DNA of 64,000 nt, from contig KV424062.1 of NCBI GenBank assembly GCA_001632435.1, positions 1-64,000 of the forward strand. The letters run 5' to 3'. Made by a program: the position numbers and the translations under genes. Source of the DNA: Calocera cornea HHB12733 (lineage: Eukaryota; Basidiomycota; Dacrymycetes; Dacrymycetales; Dacrymycetaceae). The notes beneath the pieces are model-generated. The model was not told where the DNA came from and did no database searches. It saw only the letters and a program-made list of their open reading frames with translations. This document shows positions 12,628 to 23,048 of the stretch, in pieces; position 1 is the stretch's first letter; each line of letters starts with the position of its first letter.

Positions 12628-13633
12628 TCAAGGAGCAGCCGACTTCTCCAGAAGGTCAGCCAGCGGCAGCTCTGGCTTGGTTTCTACCATCTTGCCACCG
12701 ACGTATCGGAACATAGGCCCGTCGCCTACGTTGTATCTGGAAAATTTTTTCAGCAAACCCTTGGCGAAAACACTGCATCTGATGGCTGACCTGTAATAGT
12801 TGTTCGTGCCGCGGACATTGATTGCCTTGCGGAACGTGAGGTTGATTCTTGGAGGAACGTTCGCGCGCTTGGGAACGCTGTGTTCCCAGCAAGCTTGCGT
12901 TTTTCCGCGCATGATCAACAGATCTGCATCCCTAAGGTCGGTCTTGAACACTGGAACCGATCGGTCGGTTTTGTGCTTCATGTGGAATGCGCGGGTACCG
13001 CCAAGCGTCATGCTCGCAATGGTCGGGTCCGGACCCAGGAAGGACTCGTCATCAGAATGGTACGATATCGAGTCCTTTCCGTCCGCATAGAACTAGACCG
13101 AGCAATTAGTATCAAATTCGAAGGCGGAGAGCGTAGCGCACATTGCAGAGCACAAAATTGAATGATGCGCCTGAAACCCTCTCCACCTCGTCCTTGAGTG
13201 CCGCCAGCAACGGCGGAATCGGGCGCGGTTTCTTCTGATACGCCGTGTCCACCCCGTTCATCATGTCCTTTCCATACACGGTAGTGTATCTTGGAGTATT
13301 GATCGTCATGCCTCGCACGGTGTATCGTACGCGGTACCAGGGCAATGACTCCAGCAAGTAGTTGTACAGCTGACGAGGGGAGTCGAGGAATGGTCGATAG
13401 AGCACCATGTCCAGGTCCTTATCGATAATGTCCTTCCCTGATAATGGAGAGTGGATATTCAAGCTGAATGAGGGCGGGGTGACAGTGAAAGTCGGAGCAT
13501 GGAAACCCAAAGCGAAGGTGCAGCTGGGAAGGGTCGGCTTCATTCGTTTGGCTGACGGCTCAGCGAGCGGTTCCTCTGAGTAGCCACTCTCATCCGAGGG
13601 CGCCTTGCGCTTGAGAAACCTCGCGATCGACAT
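12628..13633 (-). CDS. ALKBH2-like Fe(II)/2-oxoglutarate DNA dealkylase
   Basis: AlkB-family dioxygenases repair N-alkylated bases by oxidative demethylation. Three exons (13633-13142, 13092-12791, 12736-12628) give a 300-residue protein. The N-terminal about 60 residues are basic and Ser/Pro-rich (MSIARFLKRK...), resembling a nuclear or PCNA-type tail. The catalytic core has FNFVLCN joined to FYADGKDSISYHSDDE across intron 1, giving the HxD iron ligands (HSD). The distal histidine is in CWEHSVPKR, and RINLTFR supplies the 2-oxoglutarate-binding arginines. TNNYY joined to RYNVGDGP across intron 2 matches the usual fungal C-terminus. Intron 2 is 54 nt, in frame and free of stops, so an unspliced message would add 18 residues. 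It lies just downstream of MAD2 on the same strand. ALKBH2 versus ALKBH3 type cannot be settled by eye. Confidence 0.87.
12737..12790 (-). other. In-frame, stop-free intron 2 of the ALKBH2-like gene
   Basis: The intron has donor GTCAGC and acceptor TTTTCCAG. Its length of 54 is a multiple of three and it contains no stop, so retention would not break the frame. Confidence 0.7.
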
Positions 13634-14033
13634 CCGGAGAAAGCAGTGGGAAAGAGAGTGAGCAATAATCGCGTCGCATGGCAGCCATGTGTGAATTTGA
13701 AGGTGTGAGGACGCTGAGCAGTCGGATCGCCAGCCTCCGTCCGATCGTAAACAACGGCACGCCCTTGACGTAACTGATCCCTGACGGCCTGGCACCATCC
13801 AGAGGTCCTAACCGAAACACACGCTCTGCTGTTCCTCCCAGAGCATACTTCAGATCATGATGTTTCATTGTCATTTCTATCCATATCTAGAGGTCAATAG
13901 TTCACAGATTGCACAATTCATATGATGAACTGTACATCCGGCGCCTCCCTGCCATTGCCTCCTGCGAGCGTCGCATCCGCATCGAGCCCTATCTCCCAAG
14001 GAGACAGGCGAATACCTCGTCCCAAATCGTTCC
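13634..14033. other. Spacer between MAD2 and the ALKBH2-like gene
   Basis: This 400-bp stretch holds the MAD2 3' end and the promoter of the ALKBH2-like gene, both on the minus strand. A 94-codon minus-strand frame runs through it and into the ALKBH2-like first exon out of frame. It matches nothing familiar and is probably chance. Confidence 0.5.
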
Positions 14034-14821
14034 TCATCCTTCATATCGATATGCAACCATCGCTTCGACCTTGTGGTGATTTGTGCTGAAGCTCCGCAGC
14101 TTGACAGCCTCTGCCTTCCCGGCTTCGATCGCGTGCGGATCGGTATCAAGCCATTCGCCTTCTGGTACCTCGGCATCTGCCGAAGTGTATGCGAGGATAT
14201 TGAAGGCACATGGCTCGGAGAGAGTAGGGAGATAGGTGACGGATGAGACGATCTGCTTGATGATGGCGCGGATCTCGGCGTTGATCTCGGACTCTGGCTT
14301 TGCCGGCGGTGCAGATCTATTATCCGAACGGGTAAGCGTTGGCTCATTATCACTCGGCTGTAGTACGCGTACCCTCCACCCTCTGTAGCCGACGGCTTTG
14401 TAACATCAACGTCGAATTGCCATCGTTCGAGTGTGACCCGGGACTCTTTGGACACGATCGCTAGCACAATGCGAGCGATGGAGCCCTTGACCAGCCACTC
14501 TGAGAAACATTGAGCACATAGGTACACGAGCTGTGCTGTTATCAGCCTACCTCGTACTTGCGTTAAGATCTTCTCCAGATACGCAGACAACGCCTCGTCG
14601 GAGGTCACCAGGACCACTAACCCATACTTCTTCACCATGTTGAAGTCATCCGCAGGGTATACGCCCCGATTGAATAGGATACTAAGAACAGCATAAGGTA
14701 CGACGCATGAAGGTATGATCAAGTAGACGCACCTATTAACAGCATACTTGAAGAACTCGGTCACGACCTCGGTTGAACCCTTGAGGGTGATGTTCGCCTT
14801 GGTCTTCTGAGCGACGGGCAT
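14034..14821 (-). CDS. MAD2: Spindle assembly checkpoint protein Mad2 (HORMA domain)
   Basis: Mad2 binds Mad1 and Cdc20 and holds the anaphase-promoting complex inactive until kinetochores attach. Four exons (14821-14733, 14681-14551, 14499-14373, 14316-14034) give 209 residues, the normal size. Family landmarks run in order: ITLKGSTEVVTEFFKYAVNS, ILFNRGVYPADDFNMVKKYG, ILTQVREWLVKGSIARIVL, SRVTLERWQFDVDV, EINAEIRAIIKQI, VTYLPTLSEP, and the safety-belt end STNHHKVEAMVAYRYEG. All three introns are short and reading phase is kept at every junction. It is divergent from NBS1 across 317 bp and upstream of the ALKBH2-like gene. Confidence 0.95.
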
Positions 14822-15138
14822 GATGCTTCTGAAAAGCGAAATCAGATTCTCAGCTCAAAGTGCCGCAGCACGACAACACACATTAAAAAACGTTTGGGTG
14901 CTTTTCAGACGAGGTGGAGCCGCGATAGTGTGCCAATGAACGAAGTATGGTCTGGGAGAGCTGAGCAACCCAGCGCGTCGCCCAGTTCGCGGGGTCGGTC
15001 ACGCCCTGGCACGTGACTAGGGTCCTGCCCCCCAGAATGCCTCCGCTCGACTTGCCTGGCGCGCCCTGGCTGGGCATGAGTACGCGCTCATGCTCTGAAC
15101 CAGTAGTGATCGAGTCTGCATGTGTGCGGGGAGCAGCG
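14822..15138. promoter_or_regulatory. Bidirectional MAD2/NBS1 promoter
   Basis: The 317 bp between the two divergent start codons must serve both genes. It contains a CACGTG palindrome (E-box type) at 15010-15015. No strong TATA box is visible, as is common for housekeeping and cell-cycle genes. Confidence 0.55.
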
Positions 15139-18100
15139 ATGTGGATCGTAACAGGATGCTTTGATGAGGAGGAAAAGCAGTCCAAGAAGACCAGTATGTA
15201 ACACGAATATGAGAACTTTGTTCAATATCTGAAAGTCGCGTTAGAGTCCAAGTTGCTCAAGCCCGGGCAGACCTACAACATTGGGCGCAAAGCCCGCGAC
15301 ACTACACACCTTGTCATCAACAAGTCGGCCATCTCGAGGGATCAGGGGACAATAGCTGTGGGCTCTCATGGTCCTAATGACGTTGTGGGTGCTCCGATTA
15401 TTGTCCGAGCTGTCATATTCTAAGTGCTCTCACAGACATCCGTCGATGCCATCCCCACCATCACCTATGCCAGCCTAGCACGATCAAAAACCCATCTCGT
15501 TCGGAATGAGGAAACTGTACAGCACAACATTGCTCAGAATGAAACTGTGGATATCCAGTCCGGTGACTCGCTGCAGTTGTCAAGTGGGAACGACAAGGAG
15601 CTAGGTGTGACCCTCATGTATGCACCTCCTCCTTGCAACCTGAGCGACGCGCTCACATGTTGTCAAGGTTCCAATGGCGTGCAGTCTGTCCATTCTTCCT
15701 GGATCTCCCCAAGCCTCGCATGAAGTCCTTGGTGGAACGTGCAGCTCCTCTAGGGTTCAAAATCGCCAAGCGTCCAGGCTCGCACATCACCCACCTGGTC
15801 GCTGATGCTCTTGACGCCTCATCTGTGGAGCTATACACTTCGCTGATGGCTTGTGCTACGATCGTCAACGACGGTTGGTGGGACGAGGTGTGTCGGAGAG
15901 CCGAGATGCCGAGGGGACAGGCGGAGAGTTGGGAGGAATCGTTCGTAGAGCTGGCGGACATCGAGCAGTGGAGTCCGACACTGCCTGAAGGCTTGCCTGC
16001 TATCCAACTCCGAGCGGATGCAAGAAGGAAAAGGCTCTTTGAGGGACTGACCTTTGTGCTCCTGAGTGATGCAAGTCCGACTTCGGAGTTGATGACACGA
16101 TTGGAACTCGGCGGCGCCAAAGTGAAGACGATTGATCTTCTCTCAGCCGAAACGACATCCAATTCCTTACTTCCCGATCTCAGCGCAATGAAGAGAGCTG
16201 CTTCGATCAACCTTGACAGATCATCAAGATCCGACAAAGATTCACTGAATGGAGGCTTATGCACAGTGCTCGCAAAGGCTTCGGTCCAGGACGCTCTTGG
16301 CAGAACGTGGGCTAAGTACGAAGACATGATCTCGAGGTGCGTACATAATCTTTCCGCCGCGAAACATCGTGTAATTTATCGCGTAGTCTTGGGTTGTCGA
16401 TTCTGACTGTCGATCAAATCCATGCGTGCATTCTCGCCGTAACCACAGACATTCTGCCTCGTGCTACATCCTCGTCCGGCGAAGCACGCTTGTTGTCCGG
16501 CACGTCCCAATTCGGAGGTGACTCGAGCAGCAAAGTTGGCCAGGTGGAGAGCAGTCTTCCTGATGAAGTTCCTCCGACACTGCCCGAGCCGAGAATAGCA
16601 GATGGTGGTCAATCCGCCACTCAATTGAAGGTATTCTCGATCTGCTCCCGCATGCACTCTATTCTAAACGAATGACCAGCGCCGCCGTGGACGAACACTT
16701 GTACAAGACCTCTTTGATGACGACGATGAAGTAGTGCTACCCTATTCTCCCACAACGCGCGCCCGCACGCCGGAGGTCCCCTCTGTCCCCCCCAAGATCG
16801 TGAGAACGTTTCGCTTATTCCGTGTGACAAAAATAACGCGAATTTAGCCCCCTTCTGCTAATAAGAAGCGTAAGCGCACGGTCCTGGAAACTGTCTTCGA
16901 TGACTCCATCGATGAGATTCCGGAGGTCGAACCTGAATACAAGCGCCTGAAGCGCGAAGAAGAGGAACGGGAAAGCAGCGAGAACTACCAGAAGGCCAGT
17001 GAGCGTGCTGCAGCTGTTATCGATGCCGTATATCGTCAGCACCAGGGAGAAACAGTGGAGATGCCGAGCATGACTCAAGACGAGCTGCAAGCAACGAGGG
17101 AGCGCCGCCGCACAGCGCAATCGATGCTGGAAGAGGAAGAAAGCAAAGCAGTCAGTCGAGTCGCCGCTGTTGCAGGCAGGAAACGGAAGCCGGAAGAACA
17201 GCAGGACGTCGACATGGACCAGAGCGACATAGTCCGTCCCGCAAAACGTCAGGCCGCCAGCCGCCTGCATGCAGTCGACGGCGATTCTACATCACGACCG
17301 GCAGCACCACCCCCTCGGGAGGAGCCGACTCCGCCAGCAAATGCCAAAGGTACCCCTAATACAATGCCATCGCCTGTCGCAAACCGTCAGCCAAGTGTTC
17401 AAAGTCGAAAAGCGTCATCACAAAAGCAGAAACCCCTTGAAGCAACAGAAGTACCAATGGACACTGACCCTCAATTCTTACAAGCACTTGCATCCCGAAA
17501 ACGAGGCAAGAAAAAAGAAGATCAGTTCGACCGCGATTTCAACGCACTCCGCATCTCTGCACCCGTGAACGGCCCGGTGCCCGTTCCGGAGACAACTGAT
17601 GACTATCGCGCCATGGACGATCTGAACTTCGGTGGACCTGCTCCGGTTGGGAACTTCATGAGGATAGTGTTGACGAAGGAGGTGTTCAGAAAGGACAGGG
17701 ATGTCAGCAGACCTCAACCCCCGCAGAGGTTAGCCGCTGGGCTTGACGATAGTGGAATATGGAGGGGCCAAAAACCGTGGGACGACCCAAAGTGGGCTTC
17801 GAGGCCAAATTACAAAGCCTTCGTAAAAGTGAGTCATTTCTTATCTGCGTCAATAATGCATGGCACGATCTTGACGCCGCTCTAAGAACAACAAACGCCC
17901 TTCCAACCGTCACCTTGTACCTGTTGCGCTCCCTCCCGTGGATGACTACGGCATGGGTAATAGTACGTGGGTTTATGAGTCTCGATGATCCGGACTGACA
18001 CAATTGCAGCGTACTGGAAGGGCGATAGTCACTCTGGCGATTCAACGCAGAAGACGCGGCAGCCGCGGTCGACACAGACGAACGGGGATATGCCGCAGAG

Positions 18101-18671
18101 CGCCGACCAAGATTTCGGGGGCTTGAACATCTCCGGACCATCCAGAGGAGGACCAGCAACCAAACAGCGGACTGACTCAACTCGACGCAGGCCAACGAAC
18201 GCGGTCGATGATGACGCCGACATGGATGAGTATGATGTGGTACCGGGTTCACGGAGCAAGCCGAGGGGACACCGCGCGGACAATCCAGCGACCGAACCAG
18301 CTACCTCCCGCGCAGCTGGCAAGCGCAAAATTCACAGGATTGACGAAGACGACGAAGATGATGCGCTGGTCATCGACGCCCCTTCTGTCACACGGTCGAA
18401 GCGCTCCACGCCTGCGGTTATTGCTCGTAGTGGGAGCCGCAAGCATGCCACCGATGATGAGGAAAGCATGATAGCGGTAGACGACCGTCTTCTTGAGGGG
18501 AATCCGGGCGGGTTGCGAGGCACTGGTGAGGCTGCGTCAACTCTTCTGTCAAGTGGAGGCAAGAGGACGCCCGTGGTATCTCAGCAGGAGCAACGAAAGA
18601 GAACCCAAGCGCTGGCAGCGGCGGATGATTCCGATGATGATATTAGGGTCCGGAGAAAGCGGAAGAAGTGA
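15139..18671 (+). CDS. NBS1: Nibrin/Nbs1, Mre11-Rad50 complex subunit
   Basis: Nbs1 tethers Mre11-Rad50 at DNA double-strand breaks and recruits checkpoint kinases. The start codon at 15139 gives MWIVTGCFDEEE, and an intron (GTATGT...TTAG) joins this to KSKLLKPGQTYNIGRKARD, the usual beginning of the FHA domain. FHA continues with INKSAISRDQGT and, after another intron, TSVDAIPTITYASLA. A tandem BRCT region follows (about 15680-16330): FFLDLPKPRMKSLVERAAPL, HITHLVAD, IVNDGWWDEV. The C-terminal half is charged and low in complexity. It includes KKEDQFDRDFNALRI and the Mre11-binding type element WASRPNYKAFVK, and ends in acidic clusters and RRKRKK. An obvious ATM/Tel1-binding FxF/Y end was not seen. 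About eight introns are needed. Confidence 0.92.
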
Positions 18672-19809
18672 GTGATAGTGAGCGAGGGACTTTAATACGA
18701 CCTATGTTGTACCCTGGAGAGGGTCAGTGCAGTTCTCAGTATTCAGGTAGTCCAAACCAGAGAAGTGTGGCATTTGGGTGGGCGAGGTACCTTCCTGTCA
18801 CGTTAAGACATTGCGGAGGTGGAGGAACGAGGACAGGTACACCGTGGGGAAAGGTAAGGATAGATTCATTCACGGCAAACTTGTGCCTCGGGGTGATGAA
18901 TAGTGCAGTTCTCATAATCAGCAGCGTAATTGGTGTATGGCGTGTAGCATATGGTAATACGGACGGGGACTACAGTAGGGACGTGTGTGCGAATTGCTTG
19001 GCAGTTTCCTTCATTCAAAGCCGCTTCACTCTCCCTACTGTCTGTCTTCCTGGAGCGAGCGATATCCTGGCTGTCGTCGAAGCGCTCTGCATGTTTATCG
19101 TCGGGAGTCCCGTGAAGGTTAACTATGTTGCGGCTCGGTTGCCTGTTTCGTGCACGACCCTTTTACCCCACAGTCGTGTGTCGCACATCGGGTGCAATCC
19201 CTTCGCATCCTGACGGTCTCGTGTATCAAAGTGGAGGACGGCATCTGCTCGAGCTACTCTCCGTCACTCGGCGCGACGATGCGACGGTGACTAGGATTGT
19301 GCTTCGATGGCGTCTGTCAGTTCTCCACAGATGTGTGACGGCAAGCCTCGCCCGATGATAAGCTTGGCTGTTTCGACTTCAGGTGGAGGACCCCGACTCG
19401 CCTGTCCGTCCCTTTGCGGGGAAGTCAGAAGGCCAAGGCTACGACGTAACCTCCAACACGAGTCAGCAATCTATCAGGCAACGCTCCACTACAGACTCTC
19501 CTCGGGAAAGACGCATGCCATCGCACCAATCACGTCACCCGCTGCTCAGCTTCCCTTCCCGAAGGTCCGAGATCTCCTTGTTCGTCGTCGAACAAAGTTA
19601 TAAGTGTCGCGTGCCAGAAGCAGCGGAGGTGCGCCCTCTCGGGATCATGTGCTGCATAGGCTGTCAGCATCAGGCACGAAGCCTAAAGTGCGCTTCGCGC
19701 GTGACGGTAGGCGCGACGTTTCGCACGGTAGGCCGACCGACACCGTCGCACAATAAAAGCTGGGCGTTCTCCCCATCTCTGGAGATCAGGCTTGACCAAC
19801 GAGCTAGTC
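18672..19809. other. Intergenic region upstream of the MFS sugar transporter
   Basis: About 1.1 kb follows the NBS1 stop. No coding signal was recognised. A TATA-like CAATAAAAG near 19750 lies about 60 bp before the transporter start and is a candidate core promoter. Confidence 0.5.
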
Positions 19810-21821
19810 ATGGCCGTTCCTCAGCAGAAAACCGCAGCCGACGTCCATACGGACGAAGGCAAGGTCGACAACGCCAGCGATGCCGGCATCAAAGAGCTCG
19901 CATATTATCATGGCGCCCCCACCGCCGCGATCCTCAAGCAGGAGGCGCTACGCGAGGCGATGGATGCCGATCCTGGCCTGCCAGCCTTCAGTTGGCGCTC
20001 ATGGCAGTTTGCCTACATTATTGCTGTCGTGTTGTGCTGTTCGGGAGATGCTGGCTATGATGGTACTGTCATGAGTGCCATCAACTCCATGGTCCAGTAT
20101 CAGCACTACTTCAATCTCCAGGCGGCGAGCTCAAAGACCGGCATCGTATTCGGCATCTACACCATTGGTCAGATTGCCTCATTCTTTACCTGTGCCACAC
20201 TTCCCGATTGGTTTGGGCGTCGGTGGTCCATGCTGATAGGCAACTTGTGCCTCGTGTACGTAGCCTCCTTCCGTAGACATGCCTCGCTGATTGTATATCT
20301 TCAGAACGGGCGCTGTAATCACAGCCAATGCCAACAGCATGTCCATGTTTATTGGAGGGCGCTTCCTTACAGGTATGCATCCAAGAATATTAAGGACGAC
20401 TTTGTGCTACATCTACCCTTACAGGTCTCGGCACTTCAACGGCGGGTGTCTCTGCTCGTTCCTACTTGGCCGAGATTACGTCTCCTGCCACACGTGGCCG
20501 CTACATCGGCCTCCTCAACTCCTTCTTCTATGTGGGTCAGATCATTGCCAGCGGTATCGCCATTCCGACTGGCCGCTACGACGACAATATGGCGTGGCGC
20601 GCCCCGATCTACGTACAGGGGCTTCCCGCCGTTATCAATGTCGCTCTGGTCGTGCGTATACCTGCCCTTTCGCGTGTCAAGTATACTCACTCCTCTCCAG
20701 CTCTGGCTGCCCGAGTCTCCCCGCTGGCTGTATACGCGGGGGAAGACGGAGTTGGCCACCAAGATCTTGGCCAAGTATCATACGAAGAACAATGATGTCA
20801 ACTCGCCCATCATCCAGCTTCAGCTTGCAGAGATTGAGGAGTACATCTCTCTGGACGGTAGTGACAAACGGTGGTGGGATTTCAAACGTCTCTTCAAGAC
20901 CCGCGCCGACCGTTACCGTATTTGGCTTGTGACACTGGTCGCAGCGGGAAGTAGCTGGGCTGGTAACGGCTTAGTGACTAACTATCTAACGATTCTGCTT
21001 AATCAAGCCGGAATAACGTACGTCACTTTCTTGCCCTGTCAATGTTTCGGTGGCTCACACGTTTGCCGCAGGGATCCCGATCGCCAACGTGTACTCAACT
21101 TTGTGAACAGTGTCACCTCGTTCATTGGCGCGCTACTTGGCACCGCAAGTGTGGACTATCTTGGTCGGAGGACCATCGTGCTCACTGCGATCTTTGCATG
21201 TGGTGCTGGCATGTAGGCCCACAGGATTTTTGTTCACAATAAACACTGACCAGCCTTGCAGGCTTATCATCGCCGGCCTCCTCTCCACCGCTGGAAGCAA
21301 CGTGGCTCAAGCAAATGCCGGCATTTCATTCATCTTCCTCTTCATGGTATTCTTCAGCTTCGGATGGACACCAATGCAGGCCCTGTATCCTGCCGAGGTC
21401 ATGAGTTATGAGGGTCGTGCAAAAGGTCTTGCTTGGTACACGCTGATTTCGCAAGCAACAAATTGGTATGTCCATTGCCGTGTCAACGGGGTCTTCCTGA
21501 CCGTGATACAGCGTGAACACATTTGCGATGCCAGTTGCCCTGGCCAACATAACGTGGAAGAGTGAGGGAAGTCCCCGCGCCCGTACCAGGCTGTACTGAC
21601 ATTCCCCAGCGTACATTATCTTTGGGGTCTTCGACCTTGCTCTCCTGGGCATCGTTTGGTATTACTTCGTTGAGCCCAAGCAGCTCACGCTCGAGGAGAT
21701 GGACCAAGTCTTTGAATCCGATAATCCGAGGCTGGCATCGCTGGAGCTGCAGAGAGTGGCTCGAGAAAGGAGGAGGGCTCTGAAGCTGAACCGTAGGGTT
21801 GGCAAGGAGGCTGTCGCGTAG
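19810..21821 (+). CDS. MFS sugar transporter (hexose/lactose permease-like), intron-rich
   Basis: It is a major facilitator superfamily, sugar-porter type membrane protein that probably imports sugar by proton symport. The N-terminal cytosolic segment (about 65 residues) precedes AFSWRSWQFAYIIAVV, then GYDGTVMSAINSM. Sugar-porter signatures follow: LPDWFGRRWSM, SPATRGRYIGLLNS, LWLPESPRWLYTRGK, VDYLGRRTIVL, YPAEVMSYEGRAKG, and a C-terminal EPKQLTLEEMDQVF. Six or more short introns interrupt it, including ones after NLCLV, FLTG, VALV, AGIT and GAGM. The intron density contrasts with the intronless hexose transporter 4.4 kb downstream, so the two are not recent duplicates. Substrate cannot be read from sequence; lactose permease, hexose and quinate-like transporters share these motifs. 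Confidence 0.88.
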
Positions 21822-22147
21822 GACATCACCGGTTATGGGTCTTGAGCCCTGTCAACAACCCGTTTCTCTCTGGGTTCGATAGTGAGTCGTATGTAACTTC
21901 GGCACCTTTGTGCCCAATACAGGGTCTGTACTTTCCCAATCATGGGCAATACAACAATCTCCGATGCTTCAAGCGATCGGGTCGCACATTGGGCAGCACA
22001 CGCGAGAGCTGACATGATGCTTTGACCTATATACAAAGCGGGAGGACGCCAGAGTATTGTTCTATTCGAGTTGGGTGCATTAAGTAGTGCGTGCAGTGAC
22101 CTAGCGATACAGTGTCATTATGCAGTAAATCAATCTATGATGGGCGA
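21822..22147. other. Convergent 3' spacer
   Basis: These 326 bp separate two converging genes and presumably hold both 3' untranslated regions. No gene or striking structure was seen. Confidence 0.5.
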
Positions 22148-23048
22148 TCACTGGCTACGAACGCCATCAACAGCATCAGCCATCAGTGCTCTTTCGTAGA
22201 GGTAGTGAAAAGTTGGCAACAGCCGCGCCCAGAGCCATCTAGGGCGCTTCCCAACCACGCCATGCTCTGATGGATCGCAGTTGAAGGACCAGATGTTCAG
22301 GTCGAAGATATCTTCCTCCTTGTTGTCCTTATCTGTTGTTCGTCGGCGAATTACATTGAAAAAATGCACACCGACAAATTGTGCACCCGGACGATTAGAT
22401 CCAAATGCCACGGCGGAGAAGGTCTTCGGCAACCTCCCATCAGCGTAGATGCGATCTCGGCCAGAATCGACCAGCATGAACGCTTTCAGATAAGTGGCGC
22501 CATACGGCGGGTAGTCATCTATCGGCCACTTGTCAGAAGACCAGAAGGTCTCTTGTTCCTGGATCGATGTTGCCAAAAGGGAATTGGATGGGTCGTCTGC
22601 AAACAGGGGTTACTTGACTTGAGCGATTGGCCGGCATGTGAAGACCCGGCTCACCGAAACCGACACGCAGATATTTCTGTAATGGCTTTTTGAAATTATT
22701 GAACAACCATTGCTCAAAGGCGAATGCCTTCCCGTTATAGAAGCCACGGACGAGGCGGGCAAGGACGACCCGTTCTTCGTCTTGTTCAGAATGCTCTGAT
22801 GACGGTGACGATAGCCAGGGTATATCGCGCCTTCGTATGCTGTAAGTCCAGGAATCCGACATGAGTGGGTTTCCAAGCGGATTGAGAAGCTTCGTGAGCT
22901 TGGAATCTTCTAATGCGGATGGTATCCCAAGAGTTCCATGGATTGCGGCACCCGGAAGGGTGTTGGCGCGATAGAAGAGATACAGCGGGATGACGCCTGG
23001 CGAGGCGACCAGGGACGCGAATAGAATGAGACGGGTGGAGATTGGCAT
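22148..23048 (-). CDS. Hypothetical protein with N-terminal membrane anchor
   Basis: I do not recognise this family. Two exons (23048-22655 and 22596-22148) join in phase 1 and give a 280-residue protein. The ATG at 23048 is chosen because it opens directly on a hydrophobic stretch, ISTRLILFASLVASPGVIPL, suited to a signal anchor or single transmembrane helix. An upstream frame extends it by more than 100 codons but is rich in Arg/Pro and looks like 5' flank. The rest is soluble-looking with aromatic and charged segments such as FYNGKAFAFEQWLFNNFKKP and WPIDDYPPYGATYLKAFMLV. A polar C-terminal half contains FDLNIWSFNCDPSEHG. The splice site (donor GTGAGC, acceptor TTTGCAG) and consistent frame support a real gene. 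Confidence 0.7.

Noticed and set aside
13590..13874. A 94-codon minus-strand frame between MAD2 and the ALKBH2-like gene
   Set aside because: It overlaps the start of the ALKBH2-like coding region out of frame and resembles nothing known.
14883..15185. A 100-codon minus-strand frame between MAD2 and NBS1
   Set aside because: Its first 16 codons are antisense to the certain first exon of NBS1 and the rest lies in the shared promoter. No motif was recognised, so it is treated as chance.
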